Assembly (NCBI RefSeq): GCF_000758625.1
Contig: NZ_CP009283.1
Span: 6,838,501 to 6,902,500, forward strand
Source of the DNA: Paenibacillus sp. FSL R7-0273
GTDB taxonomy: Bacteria > Bacillota > Bacilli > Paenibacillales > Paenibacillaceae
Direction: 5' to 3'
DNA length: 64,000 bases
Shown: one piece after another, positions 55,719 through 64,000 of the stretch
How positions within the stretch are numbered: position 1 is the first letter of the stretch
Layout: each line of letters opens with the position of its first letter
Program-made: the position numbers and the translations under genes
The notes under the pieces: generated by a model
The model's input: the letters and a program-made list of their open reading frames with translations, nothing else
Told to the model about the DNA's origin: nothing
The model's database searches: none

Positions 55719-57812
55719 TCAGACAGATCCGGGCACGGCTAGTGCCTTTTCCCGCTTTTTCACTTCTACCGTAGCGGAGAAAAAGGTTGCCCCGCCGTCC
55801 ATATCACTCAGCCGGTCCGGCGTAAGTACATTGACCCGCTGCTGCTTTCCTTTGCTGCCCCACCATAGCCCCTGGCTGATCACGGTGCCCGGCAGCATCT
55901 TATCCGTCACCATGGCTGTGATTTCCACTGCACCTCTGCCGTTGTACACGGTGATCTCATCACCGTCCGCAATTTCGCGGGCTGCTGCATCTACAGGATG
56001 AATCTGCAGGACCGGTGCTTTTTCCATCCGCTGATGCTTCTCCACATTGCCGAAGGTGGAATTCAGGAAGTTATGGTTTGGCGGAGAGATGAACATCAGC
56101 GGATACGCTGTCCCCTGCTCCGGACGCCGTACTCCGTCGTAGCCCTCCTTAAGCGGCGTATAGACAGGCAGCGGCGGCAGGCCAGCTTCCTCCATGGCTG
56201 CGGAGTAGAGCTCGATCCGGCCCGAAGGGGTCGGCAGCGTCTCCAGAAAATGCGCCTTCGGCGTCATATCCAGCTTGACGAACCGCTCGGCCTTCAGCCG
56301 CTCCAGTGTTACCCCGTTCAAGTACGGGTTGTCCGGATAATTAAGCGCCTCAGTAATCATTTCCTCTTCAGACTGGCCGAAAATCTCAGGCTCAAAGCCC
56401 ATAGCCTGTCCCAGCAGCGAGAAAAGCTCCACATTGCTCTTGCACTCGCCCGGCCGCTCCAGCACCGGCTCCTGCAGCTGTATATAGTGATGCCAATACG
56501 AGCTGTACAGGTCAGTATTTTCAAAGGTTGAGGCTGCCGGCAGCACAATATCGGCATACATCGCCGTATCAGTCATGAACAGATCATGCACGACCGTGAA
56601 CAGGTCCTCCCGGGCAAAGCCCGCCTTTACCTTATCGGCACTCGGCGCCACAACCAGCGGATTCGTGCCGTAGACGAACAAGCTCTTAACCGGCTGCTCC
56701 TGCTGAGCCAGCACCTCTCCGATCCGGTTCATATTAATGCTGCGCGCCGGATTGCTCCGCAGCCCGGGCCGGGCCAACGCCTGCGAATTTACAGAGCTAT
56801 AGCCGCCGTTGGACCTGATTGCCCCGCCCCCCGGCTTCAGCCAGGCACCGACCAACGCGGGCAGGCAGGCAATGCTGCGGACGTTCATCCCGCCGTTGTC
56901 ATGATGCTGCAGCCCGTTGCCGATGTGGATATACGGCACTCTGGCTTCACCGTACAGCTTCGCCAGCTGCTCGATGTCCGCCGCAGGCACACCGGTTATC
57001 TCTGACACCAGCTCCGGCGGATAGCCCAGCGCCTGCTGGCGCAGCTCTTCATGTCCTAAAGTATACTTTTGCAGAAAAGCTTCATCCGTCAGCCCGTCGC
57101 GGAACAGAATGTGCATCAGGCCAAGTGCCAGTGCAGCATCCGTGCCCGGATACAGCGGCAGAAACCAGTCGCCCCACTGGGCGGTCCGGTTGCGGTGCAC
57201 ATCAATGACAACAATCTTTGCGCCGCGTTTGCGGGCCTGCTCCGCAAAAACAACCTGGTGCATATTGGTGCTGACAATGTTGCCGCCCCAGACGATGATC
57301 AGATCAGCGTTTACCGTATCCTCAGGACTGGCTCCCCCGTCCATGCCCATCGTGTACGCCCAGCCGGTTGTTCCGGCTGCATTACATATCTTGGCGTCCA
57401 GGCGGCTTGCGCCAAGCCTGTTAAAGAAGCGGCGGTCCATCCCGCCTACGCTAAGCACGCCCATATTTCCATAGAAATAATACGGCAGAATACTCTCCGG
57501 CCCGTGTTCGGCAGACAGCTGCTTATAACGGCCGGCGATCTCGGCGATTGCCTCGTCCCAGCTGATCTGTTCAAAAGCCCCGCTGCCCTTCGGGCCGGTG
57601 CGGCGCAGCGGGTGCATCAGCCGCTCCGGATGGTGCACCCGTCCGGCCATGTTCCGCACCTTGTTGCAGATCGCTCCCTTGGTTACCGGATGTGCAGGGT
57701 TTCCCTCAACCTTTACAATCCGGCCGTCCTGCTTATGGAGCAGCAGGCCGCAGGTATCAGGGCAGTCCAGCGGACAAACCGCCGGAAAAATACCGTCCTT
57801 GCTATGCTTCAA
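55719..57812 (-). CDS. Molybdopterin oxidoreductase (DMSO reductase family)
   Basis: 697 aa, cytoplasmic: no Tat signal is seen. The 4Fe-4S cluster is in CPLDCPDTCG followed by GAICNK; then molybdopterin-binding segments WGGNIVSTN, IGNGLQHHDNG and FVYGTNPLVVAPSADK, and the C-terminal dinucleotide-binding domain (VLQIHPVDAAAREIADGDEI). This is the COG0243 form found as YoaE/YyaE in B. subtilis, of unknown substrate. A Cys in AKICNAAG is a candidate metal ligand. Start TTG 57812 with AAAGGAGGG. No small subunits or membrane partner adjoin it. Confidence 0.88.
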   Translation of the reverse strand: MKHSKDGIFPAVCPLDCPDTCGLLLHKQDGRIVKVEGNPAHPVTKGAICNKVRNMAGRVHHPERLMHPLRRTGPKGSGAFEQISWDEAIAEIAGRYKQLSAEHGPESILPYYFYGNMGVLSVGGMDRRFFNRLGASRLDAKICNAAGTTGWAYTMGMDGGASPEDTVNADLIIVWGGNIVSTNMHQVVFAEQARKRGAKIVVIDVHRNRTAQWGDWFLPLYPGTDAALALGLMHILFRDGLTDEAFLQKYTLGHEELRQQALGYPPELVSEITGVPAADIEQLAKLYGEARVPYIHIGNGLQHHDNGGMNVRSIACLPALVGAWLKPGGGAIRSNGGYSSVNSQALARPGLRSNPARSINMNRIGEVLAQQEQPVKSLFVYGTNPLVVAPSADKVKAGFAREDLFTVVHDLFMTDTAMYADIVLPAASTFENTDLYSSYWHHYIQLQEPVLERPGECKSNVELFSLLGQAMGFEPEIFGQSEEEMITEALNYPDNPYLNGVTLERLKAERFVKLDMTPKAHFLETLPTPSGRIELYSAAMEEAGLPPLPVYTPLKEGYDGVRRPEQGTAYPLMFISPPNHNFLNSTFGNVEKHQRMEKAPVLQIHPVDAAAREIADGDEITVYNGRGAVEITAMVTDKMLPGTVISQGLWWGSKGKQQRVNVLTPDRLSDMDGGATFFSATVEVKKREKALAVPGSV

Positions 57813-57880
57813 GGCTGATGCCCTCCTTTTTCATTCAAGTGAGGTCTGACATTCTATTTAATCTGAAAGCTCATTTGTCC

Positions 57881-57909
57881 ATTGTATAGCGGGTGCTTCC
57901 CAGCGTAAA
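57881..57909 (-). promoter_or_regulatory. Promoter of molybdopterin oxidoreductase
   Basis: TTTACG, 17 bp, TACAAT on the minus strand, about 70 bp before the TTG start. Confidence 0.5.
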
Positions 57910-57983
57910 GAAAATCACTTGATTCAGGCTGATTCGATCATAGTATGTCCGGGTAATAGAGCATATGAAACACTCCCTATTTA

Positions 57984-58034
57984 TTCGCCGTGATAATCCG
58001 ATTTCGTTCCCCCGAGTCGGATCAGCACGGCGAA
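57984..58034. other. Strong interrupted palindrome in intergenic gap
   Basis: TTCGCCGTG (57984-57992) with CACGGCGAA (58026-58034), and inside it ATCCGA with TCGGAT, separated by 3-nt internal bulges. On the plus strand TTTTGTGTTATTTT follows. It lies in the 57813-58193 gap, which otherwise holds only the promoter at 57881 and the focA terminator. Function unclear: RNA hairpin, or protein site. Confidence 0.45.
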
Positions 58035-58073
58035 TTTTGTGTTATTTTCCATTGATAGATTACCGTCCGATAC

Positions 58074-58145
58074 AAAAAGACACTGCCGGAGGCTCCGCCC
58101 CCTGTCTGCAGCATAAGCAGGAGGAGCGTAACTCTGGCAGTGTCT
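58074..58145 (-). terminator. focA terminator
   Basis: AGACACTGCC / GGCAGTGTCT, 10 bp, then TTTTG on the minus strand, with a structured 50-nt insert between the arms. About 50 bp after the focA stop. Confidence 0.75.
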
Positions 58146-58193
58146 ATTATGGTTCTTACCATTACTGTTGAAGCAGTTATATTAGTGCGGGTT

Positions 58194-59024
58194 CTAGGCG
58201 TGCTTCTTTACGCTGGAAGCCGCCGCTACACCTTCTACCGGCTGAACGGCTGCCGGCGCTTTGCGCAGATAAGTCATATAATAAGCCGCTGCTACAAAGA
58301 CTGCGCCCCCGGTAAGATTGCCCAGCCAGACCGGAACGAAGTTGTTGAAGTAATCAAGCCAGGTAAAGTGTCCTTCAAATATAGCAGCAGGGATCAGGAA
58401 CATGTTAGCTACAACGTGCTGGAAGCCGATGGCTACAAACGCCATAGTCGGGAACCAGATGCCGAGGATTTTGCCGCTGAAATTATCCGCTCCGTAAGAG
58501 AGCCATACCGCAAGGGCTACCAGCCAGTTACAGCCGATCCCCGAAACAAAAGCCTGTACGAAGGTGACGTCGATCTTATGCTCCGCCATATCAATCAGCT
58601 TCTCCAGATAAACTCCTTCAGCCGTCAGACCGACCACATGACCGAAGAAATAAGCAACAAACAAGGCACCTGCAAGGTTGCTGAGCGTAATCAGCACCAG
58701 GTTCTTAATGACATCCCAGAACGAAATCTTCTTCGCTATAAAAGCCAGCGGCACAGCCATCATATTACCGGTCAGCAGCTCCCCGCCGGCCAGCAGCACC
58801 ATAATCAGTCCGACCGGGAAAACAGCGGCCCCGATAAAGTTCGCGATAGAGCCCCATTCTGCGGGAGCATTCGCGATAACGCGAATATCAAGTAAAAATC
58901 CGAGTGAAATAAATGCCCCTCCCAGAAAACCGAGAATAAGTACGGCTGCAAGCGGGTTATGAACCTTCTTGATTCCGTTCTCCACCGTTACCTCGGCAAT
59001 CTGTTGCGGTTTGTTGTATGCCAT
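58194..59024 (-). CDS. Formate/nitrite transporter (FNT family)
   Basis: 276-aa pentameric channel subunit with six helices. The conserved LAGGELLTGNM loop (pore Thr) and GFQHVVANMF (central His) are both present. Transports formate or nitrite with protons. With fhs and the molybdopterin enzyme nearby, formate is the more likely substrate (inference). Start ATG 59024 with AAAGGGGATAGG. Its promoter carries three GTGA-N6-TCAC dyads, pointing to control by oxygen or redox state. Confidence 0.93.
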   Translation of the reverse strand: MAYNKPQQIAEVTVENGIKKVHNPLAAVLILGFLGGAFISLGFLLDIRVIANAPAEWGSIANFIGAAVFPVGLIMVLLAGGELLTGNMMAVPLAFIAKKISFWDVIKNLVLITLSNLAGALFVAYFFGHVVGLTAEGVYLEKLIDMAEHKIDVTFVQAFVSGIGCNWLVALAVWLSYGADNFSGKILGIWFPTMAFVAIGFQHVVANMFLIPAAIFEGHFTWLDYFNNFVPVWLGNLTGGAVFVAAAYYMTYLRKAPAAVQPVEGVAAASSVKKHA

Positions 59025-59071
59025 GATTCCTATCCCCTTTGAAAATTACTTAAAATTTGTTCCTTTATCTC

Positions 59072-59142
59072 ATTGTAGCGTGATCCCAATCACATTTACG
59101 TGATAAATGTCACCACAAGAAACGCTTAGTGAAAGTTTTCAC
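59072..59142 (-). promoter_or_regulatory. focA promoter with three Fnr/Crp-type dyads
   Basis: TACAAT -10 at 59077-59072 with a poor -35. GTGA-N6-TCAC occurs at 59080-59093, 59100-59113 and 59129-59142. With a start at 59065 their centres lie at -21.5, -41.5 and -70.5. The last two are the classic class II and class I activator positions of Crp/Fnr proteins. A perfect TGACATGTCA follows at 59143-59152. Confidence 0.65.
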
Positions 59143-59249
59143 TGACATGTCAAATTTAGCACAGCACAAAAGAGATGAATGTTAAAAAAAACACAGTAAC
59201 AGTTCATCCAGAGTTATGTATACAGCGCGAAAAACATTGCCGGAAATGC

Positions 59250-59277
59250 AAAAAACCGGAGCCCTTCCGGCTCCGGT
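59250..59277 (-). terminator. nox terminator
   Basis: ACCGGAGCC / GGGCTCCGGT with a GGAA loop, then TTTTTTG on the minus strand. Confidence 0.9.
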
Positions 59278-59296
59278 GCTGATTCCGCTATGATTG

Positions 59297-60661
59297 TTAA
59301 ACGTTCACTGTCTCTTTGCGTTCTACTGTCTTGGGAAGGGCCTGCAGACCGGCAGTGTTCAGGAAATTCCACGGCTTATTATAATGCGGCTGGAAGAAGA
59401 AATCGATAAAGGCCAGCTGGTCTACCGTCATCCGGTTCTGGATGCAGACCGACACCGTATTGATCGACTGGGTCAGGTCCATTTTGGACATAATCTGCGC
59501 TCCGAGAATCCGGCGTGTGCCGCGGGCATACACTACCTTCAGCTGCACTTCCTCAACAGTCGGCATAAATTCCGGACGGTAGTTGTCGGTAATCATTACG
59601 CTCTCTACCTCCATGCCTTCTGCCTTGGCTGCTTCTTCGGTCAGGCCGGTACCGGCAATATTGTCCTCGTAAATTTTGATGCCTGAAGTTCCCTGTGTGC
59701 CCATATAAGGAATGGTGCTCGACACCAGATTGCGGGCAACCAGAGTACCCATGCGGACCGCATTGGTCGCAAGAGGAATATACGCATGCTGTCCGGTCGG
59801 ATTGTAATGGATCGAGCAGCTGTCTCCGGCAGCGAATACATCCGGCAGGCTGGTCTGCATGTAATCATTGACCATAATCGCACCATTCGGCAGCATATCC
59901 ACCTGGCCCTTAAGCAGCTCTGTGTTCGGACGGAAGCCGATGCAGAGAATGACCAGATCGGTTTCATGCTCGCCTTTGCTGGTAATAACCTTGGTTACCT
60001 TACCATTCTCACCGGCAAAGGAGCTTACCTTTTCACCGAGAGCCAGCTTGATGCCGTGGTCCTCGAGCGATTTTTGAATCGGAGCTGTGAATTCCTCGTC
60101 CAGGTATTTGCTGAGGATGCGCTCCTCTCCGTCAATCAGGGTTACCTGCTTGCCGTTCATCTGGAAGGCTTCAACCAGCTCGACCCCGATGTAGCCTGCG
60201 CCGACTACAGTAATTCTTTTTACCTGCTCGGCACGCTCAATAATGGTGTTCGAGTGGTTATAGTTCTTGGAGAGCAGGATGCCGTCCAGCTCCATTCCCT
60301 CAAGCTTAGGTATAATCGGCCAGGAGCCGGTAGTCATAATCAGCTTGTCATACGTATCATTAAATTCCTCACCGGTTGCCAGGTTACGGGCGCGCAGTGT
60401 TTTGGCGGCAGTATTTACATTAATAACTTCATGGCGCATCTTGGTGGTAACACCGAGCTCTGCCAGCTTTTCCGGTGACGAATAGAACAGGCCTTGCGGG
60501 TCCTTAACTACTCCGCCTACATATAGGGCAATGCCGCACGACAGGAAAGAGATATTATCATTGCGCTCGTACACCGTAATCTCGGCGTCCGGGTAAAGCT
60601 GTGCGGTATTAACAATTGCGGCGGTTCCGGCATGGGTACATCCAATGACTGCTACTTTCAT
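59297..60661 (-). CDS. nox: NADH oxidase / CoA-disulfide reductase family flavoprotein
   Basis: FAD enzyme of the class III pyridine nucleotide-disulfide reductases, 454 aa. VAVIGCTHAGTAAIV starts the FAD fold; the single redox Cys is in NISFLSCGIALYVGG; the NADH fold is ITVVGAGYIGVELVEAF; and VFAAGDSCSIHYN is the second FAD contact. The sequence is closest in form to water-forming NADH oxidases, which regenerate NAD+ and remove oxygen; a CoA-disulfide reductase cannot be excluded. ATG 60661 has GGAGGAGGAAG; the frame upstream is not needed. Confidence 0.9.
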   Translation of the reverse strand: MKVAVIGCTHAGTAAIVNTAQLYPDAEITVYERNDNISFLSCGIALYVGGVVKDPQGLFYSSPEKLAELGVTTKMRHEVINVNTAAKTLRARNLATGEEFNDTYDKLIMTTGSWPIIPKLEGMELDGILLSKNYNHSNTIIERAEQVKRITVVGAGYIGVELVEAFQMNGKQVTLIDGEERILSKYLDEEFTAPIQKSLEDHGIKLALGEKVSSFAGENGKVTKVITSKGEHETDLVILCIGFRPNTELLKGQVDMLPNGAIMVNDYMQTSLPDVFAAGDSCSIHYNPTGQHAYIPLATNAVRMGTLVARNLVSSTIPYMGTQGTSGIKIYEDNIAGTGLTEEAAKAEGMEVESVMITDNYRPEFMPTVEEVQLKVVYARGTRRILGAQIMSKMDLTQSINTVSVCIQNRMTVDQLAFIDFFFQPHYNKPWNFLNTAGLQALPKTVERKETVNV

Positions 60662-60715
60662 GATTTCTTCCTCCTCCAAATTGGCAAGCATATTTATTTA
60701 TTTTTTGTTTGCGTA

Positions 60716-60793
60716 TGTGATTAATTTCACTTTATACGTTGATTATATTGTGATTTTTCTCACATTACAAGTATAATTGTGATTTTTCTCACA
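60716..60793 (-). promoter_or_regulatory. nox promoter with three TGTGA-N6-TCACA-like operators
   Basis: Promoter TTGTAA (60770-60765), 17 bp, TATAAT (60747-60742). Dyads at 60716-60731 (TGTGA...TCACT), 60749-60764 and 60778-60793 (both perfect TGTGATTTTTCTCACA). The middle one fills the spacer between -35 and -10, a repressor position. Candidates are an Fnr/Crp protein or Rex, whose site has the same outer arms. The rest of the gap to 61038 holds only the fhs terminator. Confidence 0.65.
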
Positions 60794-60955
60794 TTGTTCA
60801 CAATTTGGATTACCTTCTGGTTTGTTACCTGCAGCAGTACGCTGCTCCGGTTAAGTTATTTTGCCCAAGCAGGCGGAGTTTATGTCTCCTGGCAGCAGGA
60901 AGAAGCGGTGTAAGGAATCCGGTTGTATCCGATAGGCGCCTATTTATTTTTACCC

Positions 60956-61002
60956 AAAAAAAATCCCTGATACCACAGCGGCAAGCCGCCGGGCACAGGG
61001 AA
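60956..61002 (-). terminator. fhs terminator
   Basis: TTCCCTG ... CAGGGA with an inner GGCGGC/GCCGC hairpin, followed by eight T on the minus strand. Confidence 0.8.
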
Positions 61003-61038
61003 CGCATTAATTTTTTTTCATTTGGACAGCCGGCTGGG

Positions 61039-62673
61039 CTATTCCAGGCCGTGCAGCACGCCATCCTCATCGACCAGCAGCCCTTCGGCAGCAGGTCTGG
61101 CCGGAAGGCCCGGCATCGTGACTATATTGCCTGTGATTACTACGGCAAAGCCGGCGCCAAGCGACAGCGTTATATCACGCACCCCCATCGTAAAGCCTTC
61201 AGGCGCACCCAGCAGCCTCGGCTGGTCAGAGAAGGAATACGGGGTTTTGGCCATGCATACCTGAAGGTGCTGCAGACCATGCTTCTCAATAACCGCCAGG
61301 CTGCGTTTGGCTGCCGGTGAGAAGGCTACTCCGGTACCCCGGTAGATTTCGGTAACGATTTTATTGATTTTAGACGGAATGTCGAGCTGGTCCTCATAGA
61401 GGGGAGCAAATGTCCCCGCAGGTGTATGATCCAGCAGCTTTTTCAGCTCCCCGGCCAGCTCCAGCCCACCCGCTCCGCCCTCAGCCCATACCTTGGAAAC
61501 AGCAGCTGGTACACCCAGACGGCGGCAGGCCTCCAGCACTGCATCCACCTCATCCGGCGCATCGCCCTCAAAATGGTTCAGCGCTACCAGTACCGGAACA
61601 CCGAATTTGCCGAGATTCTGTATATGGCGCTCCATGTTCGCCAGCCCTGACAGCAGTGCTGCACGGTTGCCTTCATACAGCTCCTCCTTGCGTACGCCGC
61701 CATTGTACTTCAGCGATTTTACGGTTACCACGAGTACAGCTGCGGAAGGGGCCAGTCCGGCCTGGCGGCATTTAATGTCCATGAACTTTTCTGCACCGAG
61801 GTCAGCCCCGAAGCCGGCCTCTGTGACTACTACCTCGCCCAGCTTAAGCGCATAGCGGGTTCCGATTACGCTGCTGCAGCCGTGGGCAATATTAGCAAAG
61901 GGTCCGCCGTGGATAATAACTGGTGTTCCCTCCAGCGTCTGCACAAGATTCGGCTTCACCGCTTCCTTGAGCAGCGCGGTCATTGCTTCGACTGCCCCGA
62001 TATCCTTGGCTGTAACCGGCTGGCCCAGCATATCGTAGCCCACCAGCATGCGGCTCAGCCGTTTTTTCAAGTCGGCAAGATCCTCGCACAGGCATAGCAC
62101 CGCCATAATTTCGGAAGCGGTCGTGATCTGGAAGCCGCTCTCCCGCACGGTTCCGTTGCCGTCCCCGAGTCCGGTCACAATATTCCGCAGGCTCCGGTCA
62201 TTCATATCCATAACACGTTTCCAGACAATGCGCTGGGGGTCAAGCCCGAGGGCATTCCCCTGGAATATATGATTATCAATCATTGCGGACAGCAGGTTAT
62301 GTGCCGAGGTTACGGCATGAATATCACCTGTGAAATGCAGATTGATATCGTCCGCCGGAACAATCTGCGCCTTGCCGCCGCCTGTTGCCCCGCCCTTCAT
62401 GCCCAGGCAGGGCCCGAGCGACGGCTCGCGTAATGCTGCTACCGTCTTGATACCCGCTGCATTCAGCGCCTGTGACAGCCCGATCGTTGTCAGTGTCTTG
62501 CCTTCTCCGGCGGGGGTAGGATTGACCGCGGTAACAAGCACCAGCTTGCCGTCCGGCTTATGCTTAACCTCTTCCCACAGGGAGGGAGCCAGCTTGCTTT
62601 TATATTTCCCGTACAACTCCAGATGCTCCCCGTCAATGCCTGCTGCCGCTGCTACCTCTGTAATTAACCTCAT
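61039..62673 (-). CDS. fhs: Formate--tetrahydrofolate ligase
   Basis: ATP-dependent enzyme that joins formate to THF, feeding 10-formyl-THF to purine synthesis. The nucleotide loop NPTPAGEGKTLTTIGL, REPSLGPCLGMKGGATGGG, and HGGPFANIAHGCSSV are all conserved. ATG 62673 (MRLITEVAAAAGI) is the family-like start, with AGGAGGG about 12 nt upstream; 44 extra codons upstream run through the promoter region. 544 aa. Lies near the formate channel gene. Confidence 0.95.
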   Translation of the reverse strand: MRLITEVAAAAGIDGEHLELYGKYKSKLAPSLWEEVKHKPDGKLVLVTAVNPTPAGEGKTLTTIGLSQALNAAGIKTVAALREPSLGPCLGMKGGATGGGKAQIVPADDINLHFTGDIHAVTSAHNLLSAMIDNHIFQGNALGLDPQRIVWKRVMDMNDRSLRNIVTGLGDGNGTVRESGFQITTASEIMAVLCLCEDLADLKKRLSRMLVGYDMLGQPVTAKDIGAVEAMTALLKEAVKPNLVQTLEGTPVIIHGGPFANIAHGCSSVIGTRYALKLGEVVVTEAGFGADLGAEKFMDIKCRQAGLAPSAAVLVVTVKSLKYNGGVRKEELYEGNRAALLSGLANMERHIQNLGKFGVPVLVALNHFEGDAPDEVDAVLEACRRLGVPAAVSKVWAEGGAGGLELAGELKKLLDHTPAGTFAPLYEDQLDIPSKINKIVTEIYRGTGVAFSPAAKRSLAVIEKHGLQHLQVCMAKTPYSFSDQPRLLGAPEGFTMGVRDITLSLGAGFAVVITGNIVTMPGLPARPAAEGLLVDEDGVLHGLE

Positions 62674-62777
62674 AACTGTATAAAACCCTCCTGCCGTATT
62701 ATCCTGCTCCGCTTGCCGGTAATCCCATCCTGAAAGCTGCTCTATATGTATTAACGCCGATGATGTTTCCTCTTCAA

Positions 62778-62805
62778 AGAATACATTGTCCGTGAAAAGC
62801 GTCAA
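62778..62805 (-). promoter_or_regulatory. fhs promoter
   Basis: TTGACG, 16 bp, TATTCT on the minus strand, about 105 bp before the chosen ATG. I saw no known riboswitch in the leader. Confidence 0.5.
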
Positions 62806-62837
62806 GGATTATTTTCATAGCATGCCCGCTGCAAAAG

Positions 62838-62883
62838 CAAAAAGCCCTTCCGTCAACGGCAACGGCCGGCATCCGGAAAGGCT
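62838..62883 (-). terminator. Terminator after glutathione peroxidase gene
   Basis: AGCCTTTCCG / CGGAAGGGCT, 10 bp, then TTTTT on the minus strand. Confidence 0.88.
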
Positions 62884-62921
62884 AATTTTCAAATGGCTCT
62901 ATAAATGCGGCTGTGCTCGGG

Positions 62922-63398
62922 TTACAGCAGGGACTCAATAAGTTCCTTCATGGTTTCCGGCGATTCCTTCGGCTCAACCCGGGCTGTTACCCTGCCGTCG
63001 CGGCCTACCAGGAACTTGGTGAAATTCCACTGGATATCGCTGCTGTCGGCCGTCCCCGGCTGCTGCTCCTTCAAGTACTGGAACAGCGGGCTTGCCTCCG
63101 GCCCGTTAACATCGGTTTTGGCGAACACGGGGAATGTCACGCCGTAGTTAACCTGGCAGAATTCCTCAGCCTCTTCACTCGTTCCCGGCTCCTGGCCGGC
63201 AAACTGGTTGCAGGGAAAGCCAAGCACCACAAGCCCCTTGTCCCCATATTGCTCATACAGCCTCTGAAGGTCCCCGTACTGCGGGGTAAGCCCGCACTTG
63301 CTGGCCGTGTTGGCTATCAGCAGCACTTTGCCTTCATAATCCTTAAGCGGCACTTCCTTACCCGAAGGTGTAACTGCGGCAAAACTGTAGATCGACAT
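62922..63398 (-). CDS. Glutathione peroxidase family (thiol peroxidase)
   Basis: 158 aa, Cys-type GPx (BsaA-like), which in bacteria without glutathione normally uses thioredoxin or bacillithiol. Catalytic Cys in IANTASKCGLTPQ, then VLGFPCNQFAGQEPG (Gln and resolving-Cys region) and WNFTKFLVGRDG (Trp/Asn). ATG 63398 (MSIYSFAAV) has AAAGGATG upstream; the extra 14 codons to 63440 are unlikely. Confidence 0.92.
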   Translation of the reverse strand: MSIYSFAAVTPSGKEVPLKDYEGKVLLIANTASKCGLTPQYGDLQRLYEQYGDKGLVVLGFPCNQFAGQEPGTSEEAEEFCQVNYGVTFPVFAKTDVNGPEASPLFQYLKEQQPGTADSSDIQWNFTKFLVGRDGRVTARVEPKESPETMKELIESLL

Positions 63399-63588
63399 TG
63401 GCTTATCATCCTTTCGGCTGCTATTGGTCAATGTCATCATACCTTATTCACCCGGGCAAACACAAAAATGAAAGGTGCATTACCGCTGTTTGAGATTGTA
63501 AACAATGCTATATATGCAAATCGCCAGATTGAAGGCCGGAGTATCAGCAGCTGTATTCACTAGCAGCGGTATAGATCAGGCAATTGTA

Positions 63589-63927
63589 TTACCGCCGTGC
63601 AAGCTTGACCAGCATATGCGCCAGCCGGTGCCGCTCCTCCTTGTTGCCTACCTTCCACAGCTCCTGCAGCAGCTTCTCCTCGCGGTTGCGCGGCTCTTCG
63701 TGGTCGGCCAGATAACCGGCTATTTTTTCCGCTGCCACCGCCAGCTGCTCTTCACCCAGCCCGATCTTCTGCGCCAGCTGAATACGCTTACTCAAATAAT
63801 CCTGGAAATGTCCGAAATCCTCCAGAATCTGCTCCTTCTGCTGCGGCTCAATCCGTTCCAGGGCATCGCTTACCCGGTTCAAGCTCACATTTCCGTCCTT
63901 GCTGACTACATGATTATGCTCGGACAT
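63589..63927 (-). CDS. DUF3243 family protein
   Basis: Small soluble helical protein, 112 aa, of the type called YmfJ in B. subtilis; role unknown. FGHFQDYLSKRIQLAQKIGLGEEQL is the family core. Here the C-terminal part extends with EEKLLQELWKVGNKEERHRLAHMLVKLARR. Ribosome site GGAGGCG. Nothing further is seen between 63928 and the end of the window. Confidence 0.8.
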   Translation of the reverse strand: MSEHNHVVSKDGNVSLNRVSDALERIEPQQKEQILEDFGHFQDYLSKRIQLAQKIGLGEEQLAVAAEKIAGYLADHEEPRNREEKLLQELWKVGNKEERHRLAHMLVKLARR

Positions 63928-64000
63928 TCTAAACGCCTCCGCTCTTGATATAGTATGGTTTCCCAGTACTTAACCAGCGGTTTCAGGGGTGAACCAAAAA

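Noticed and set aside
58140..58895. Plus-strand frame opposite focA
   Set aside because: Overlaps focA and its terminator; no coding features.
62674..62805. THF riboswitch before fhs
   Set aside because: A few words look similar, but the required core and pairing are not present.

Overview
The window reads as the chromosome of a spore-forming Bacillota of the Paenibacillus type. It carries a Bacillus-like neighbourhood (prfA-prmC, spoIIR, mntP, ywlE, ywlG, glyA, upp, a UDP-GlcNAc 2-epimerase, the atp operon), strong GGAGG ribosome sites, frequent TTG/GTG starts, hairpin-plus-T terminators, moderately high GC and a large accessory gene set. No rRNA, tRNA, CRISPR array, IS element or prophage was seen.

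Layout. 1-4.3 kb: atpA (cut by the window edge), H, F, E, B, I and an atpZ-like gene, all minus strand, from one sigma-A-like promoter. 4.4-18.9 kb, minus: wecB/mnaA, upp, glyA and ywlG (behind a ZTP/pfl-type riboswitch), ywlE, mntP, spoIIR, two tandem rodA/ftsW paralogues, prmC, prfA, ychF and a lipoprotein S41 peptidase. 19.1-30.5 kb: a GNAT gene, fni (type 2 IPP isomerase) and a seven-gene, translationally coupled carotenoid operon (crtN, crtN-like, crtM, cruF-like, plsC-like, GT2, crtNb-like). Just upstream is a CarH/LitR-type B12-dependent MerR photoreceptor gene. Both the crt and carH promoters carry 11-bp phased direct repeats of the kind CarH binds. 30.7-38.2 kb: a phospholipase-D-like protein, cardiolipin synthase, and a TetR regulator with an RND efflux pump. 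38.2-47.1 kb: a TorD-like chaperone, moaA, a divergent LysE/MocR pair, an ABC exporter with a two-component system, and mobA. 47.4-52.9 kb: an MFS transporter, a nuclease-like gene behind a possible attenuator, a 52-bp tandem repeat array, glnS, a DUF2164 gene and a RimL-type acetyltransferase. 53-64 kb: MOSC, GNAT, MFS, a molybdopterin oxidoreductase, a formate/nitrite channel, NADH oxidase, fhs, glutathione peroxidase and a DUF3243 gene.

How the parts work together. fni supplies isoprenoid precursor to the carotenoid operon, which probably makes a glycosylated and acylated carotenoid under light and B12 control. moaA, mobA, the TorD-like chaperone and the molybdopterin oxidoreductase form a scattered molybdoenzyme set. 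The focA-like channel, NADH oxidase and fhs suggest adjustment to low oxygen and formate. focA and nox each have three TGTGA-N6-TCACA-like dyads, pointing to a common redox regulator (Fnr/Crp-like or Rex). glyA and fhs meet in one-carbon metabolism.

The most interesting signals are the CarH circuit with its phased operators, the paired redox-operator arrays at focA and nox, the strictly 52-bp periodic array, and the promoter-terminator leader before the nuclease-like gene. All functions are inferred from reading the sequence; no database search was run.
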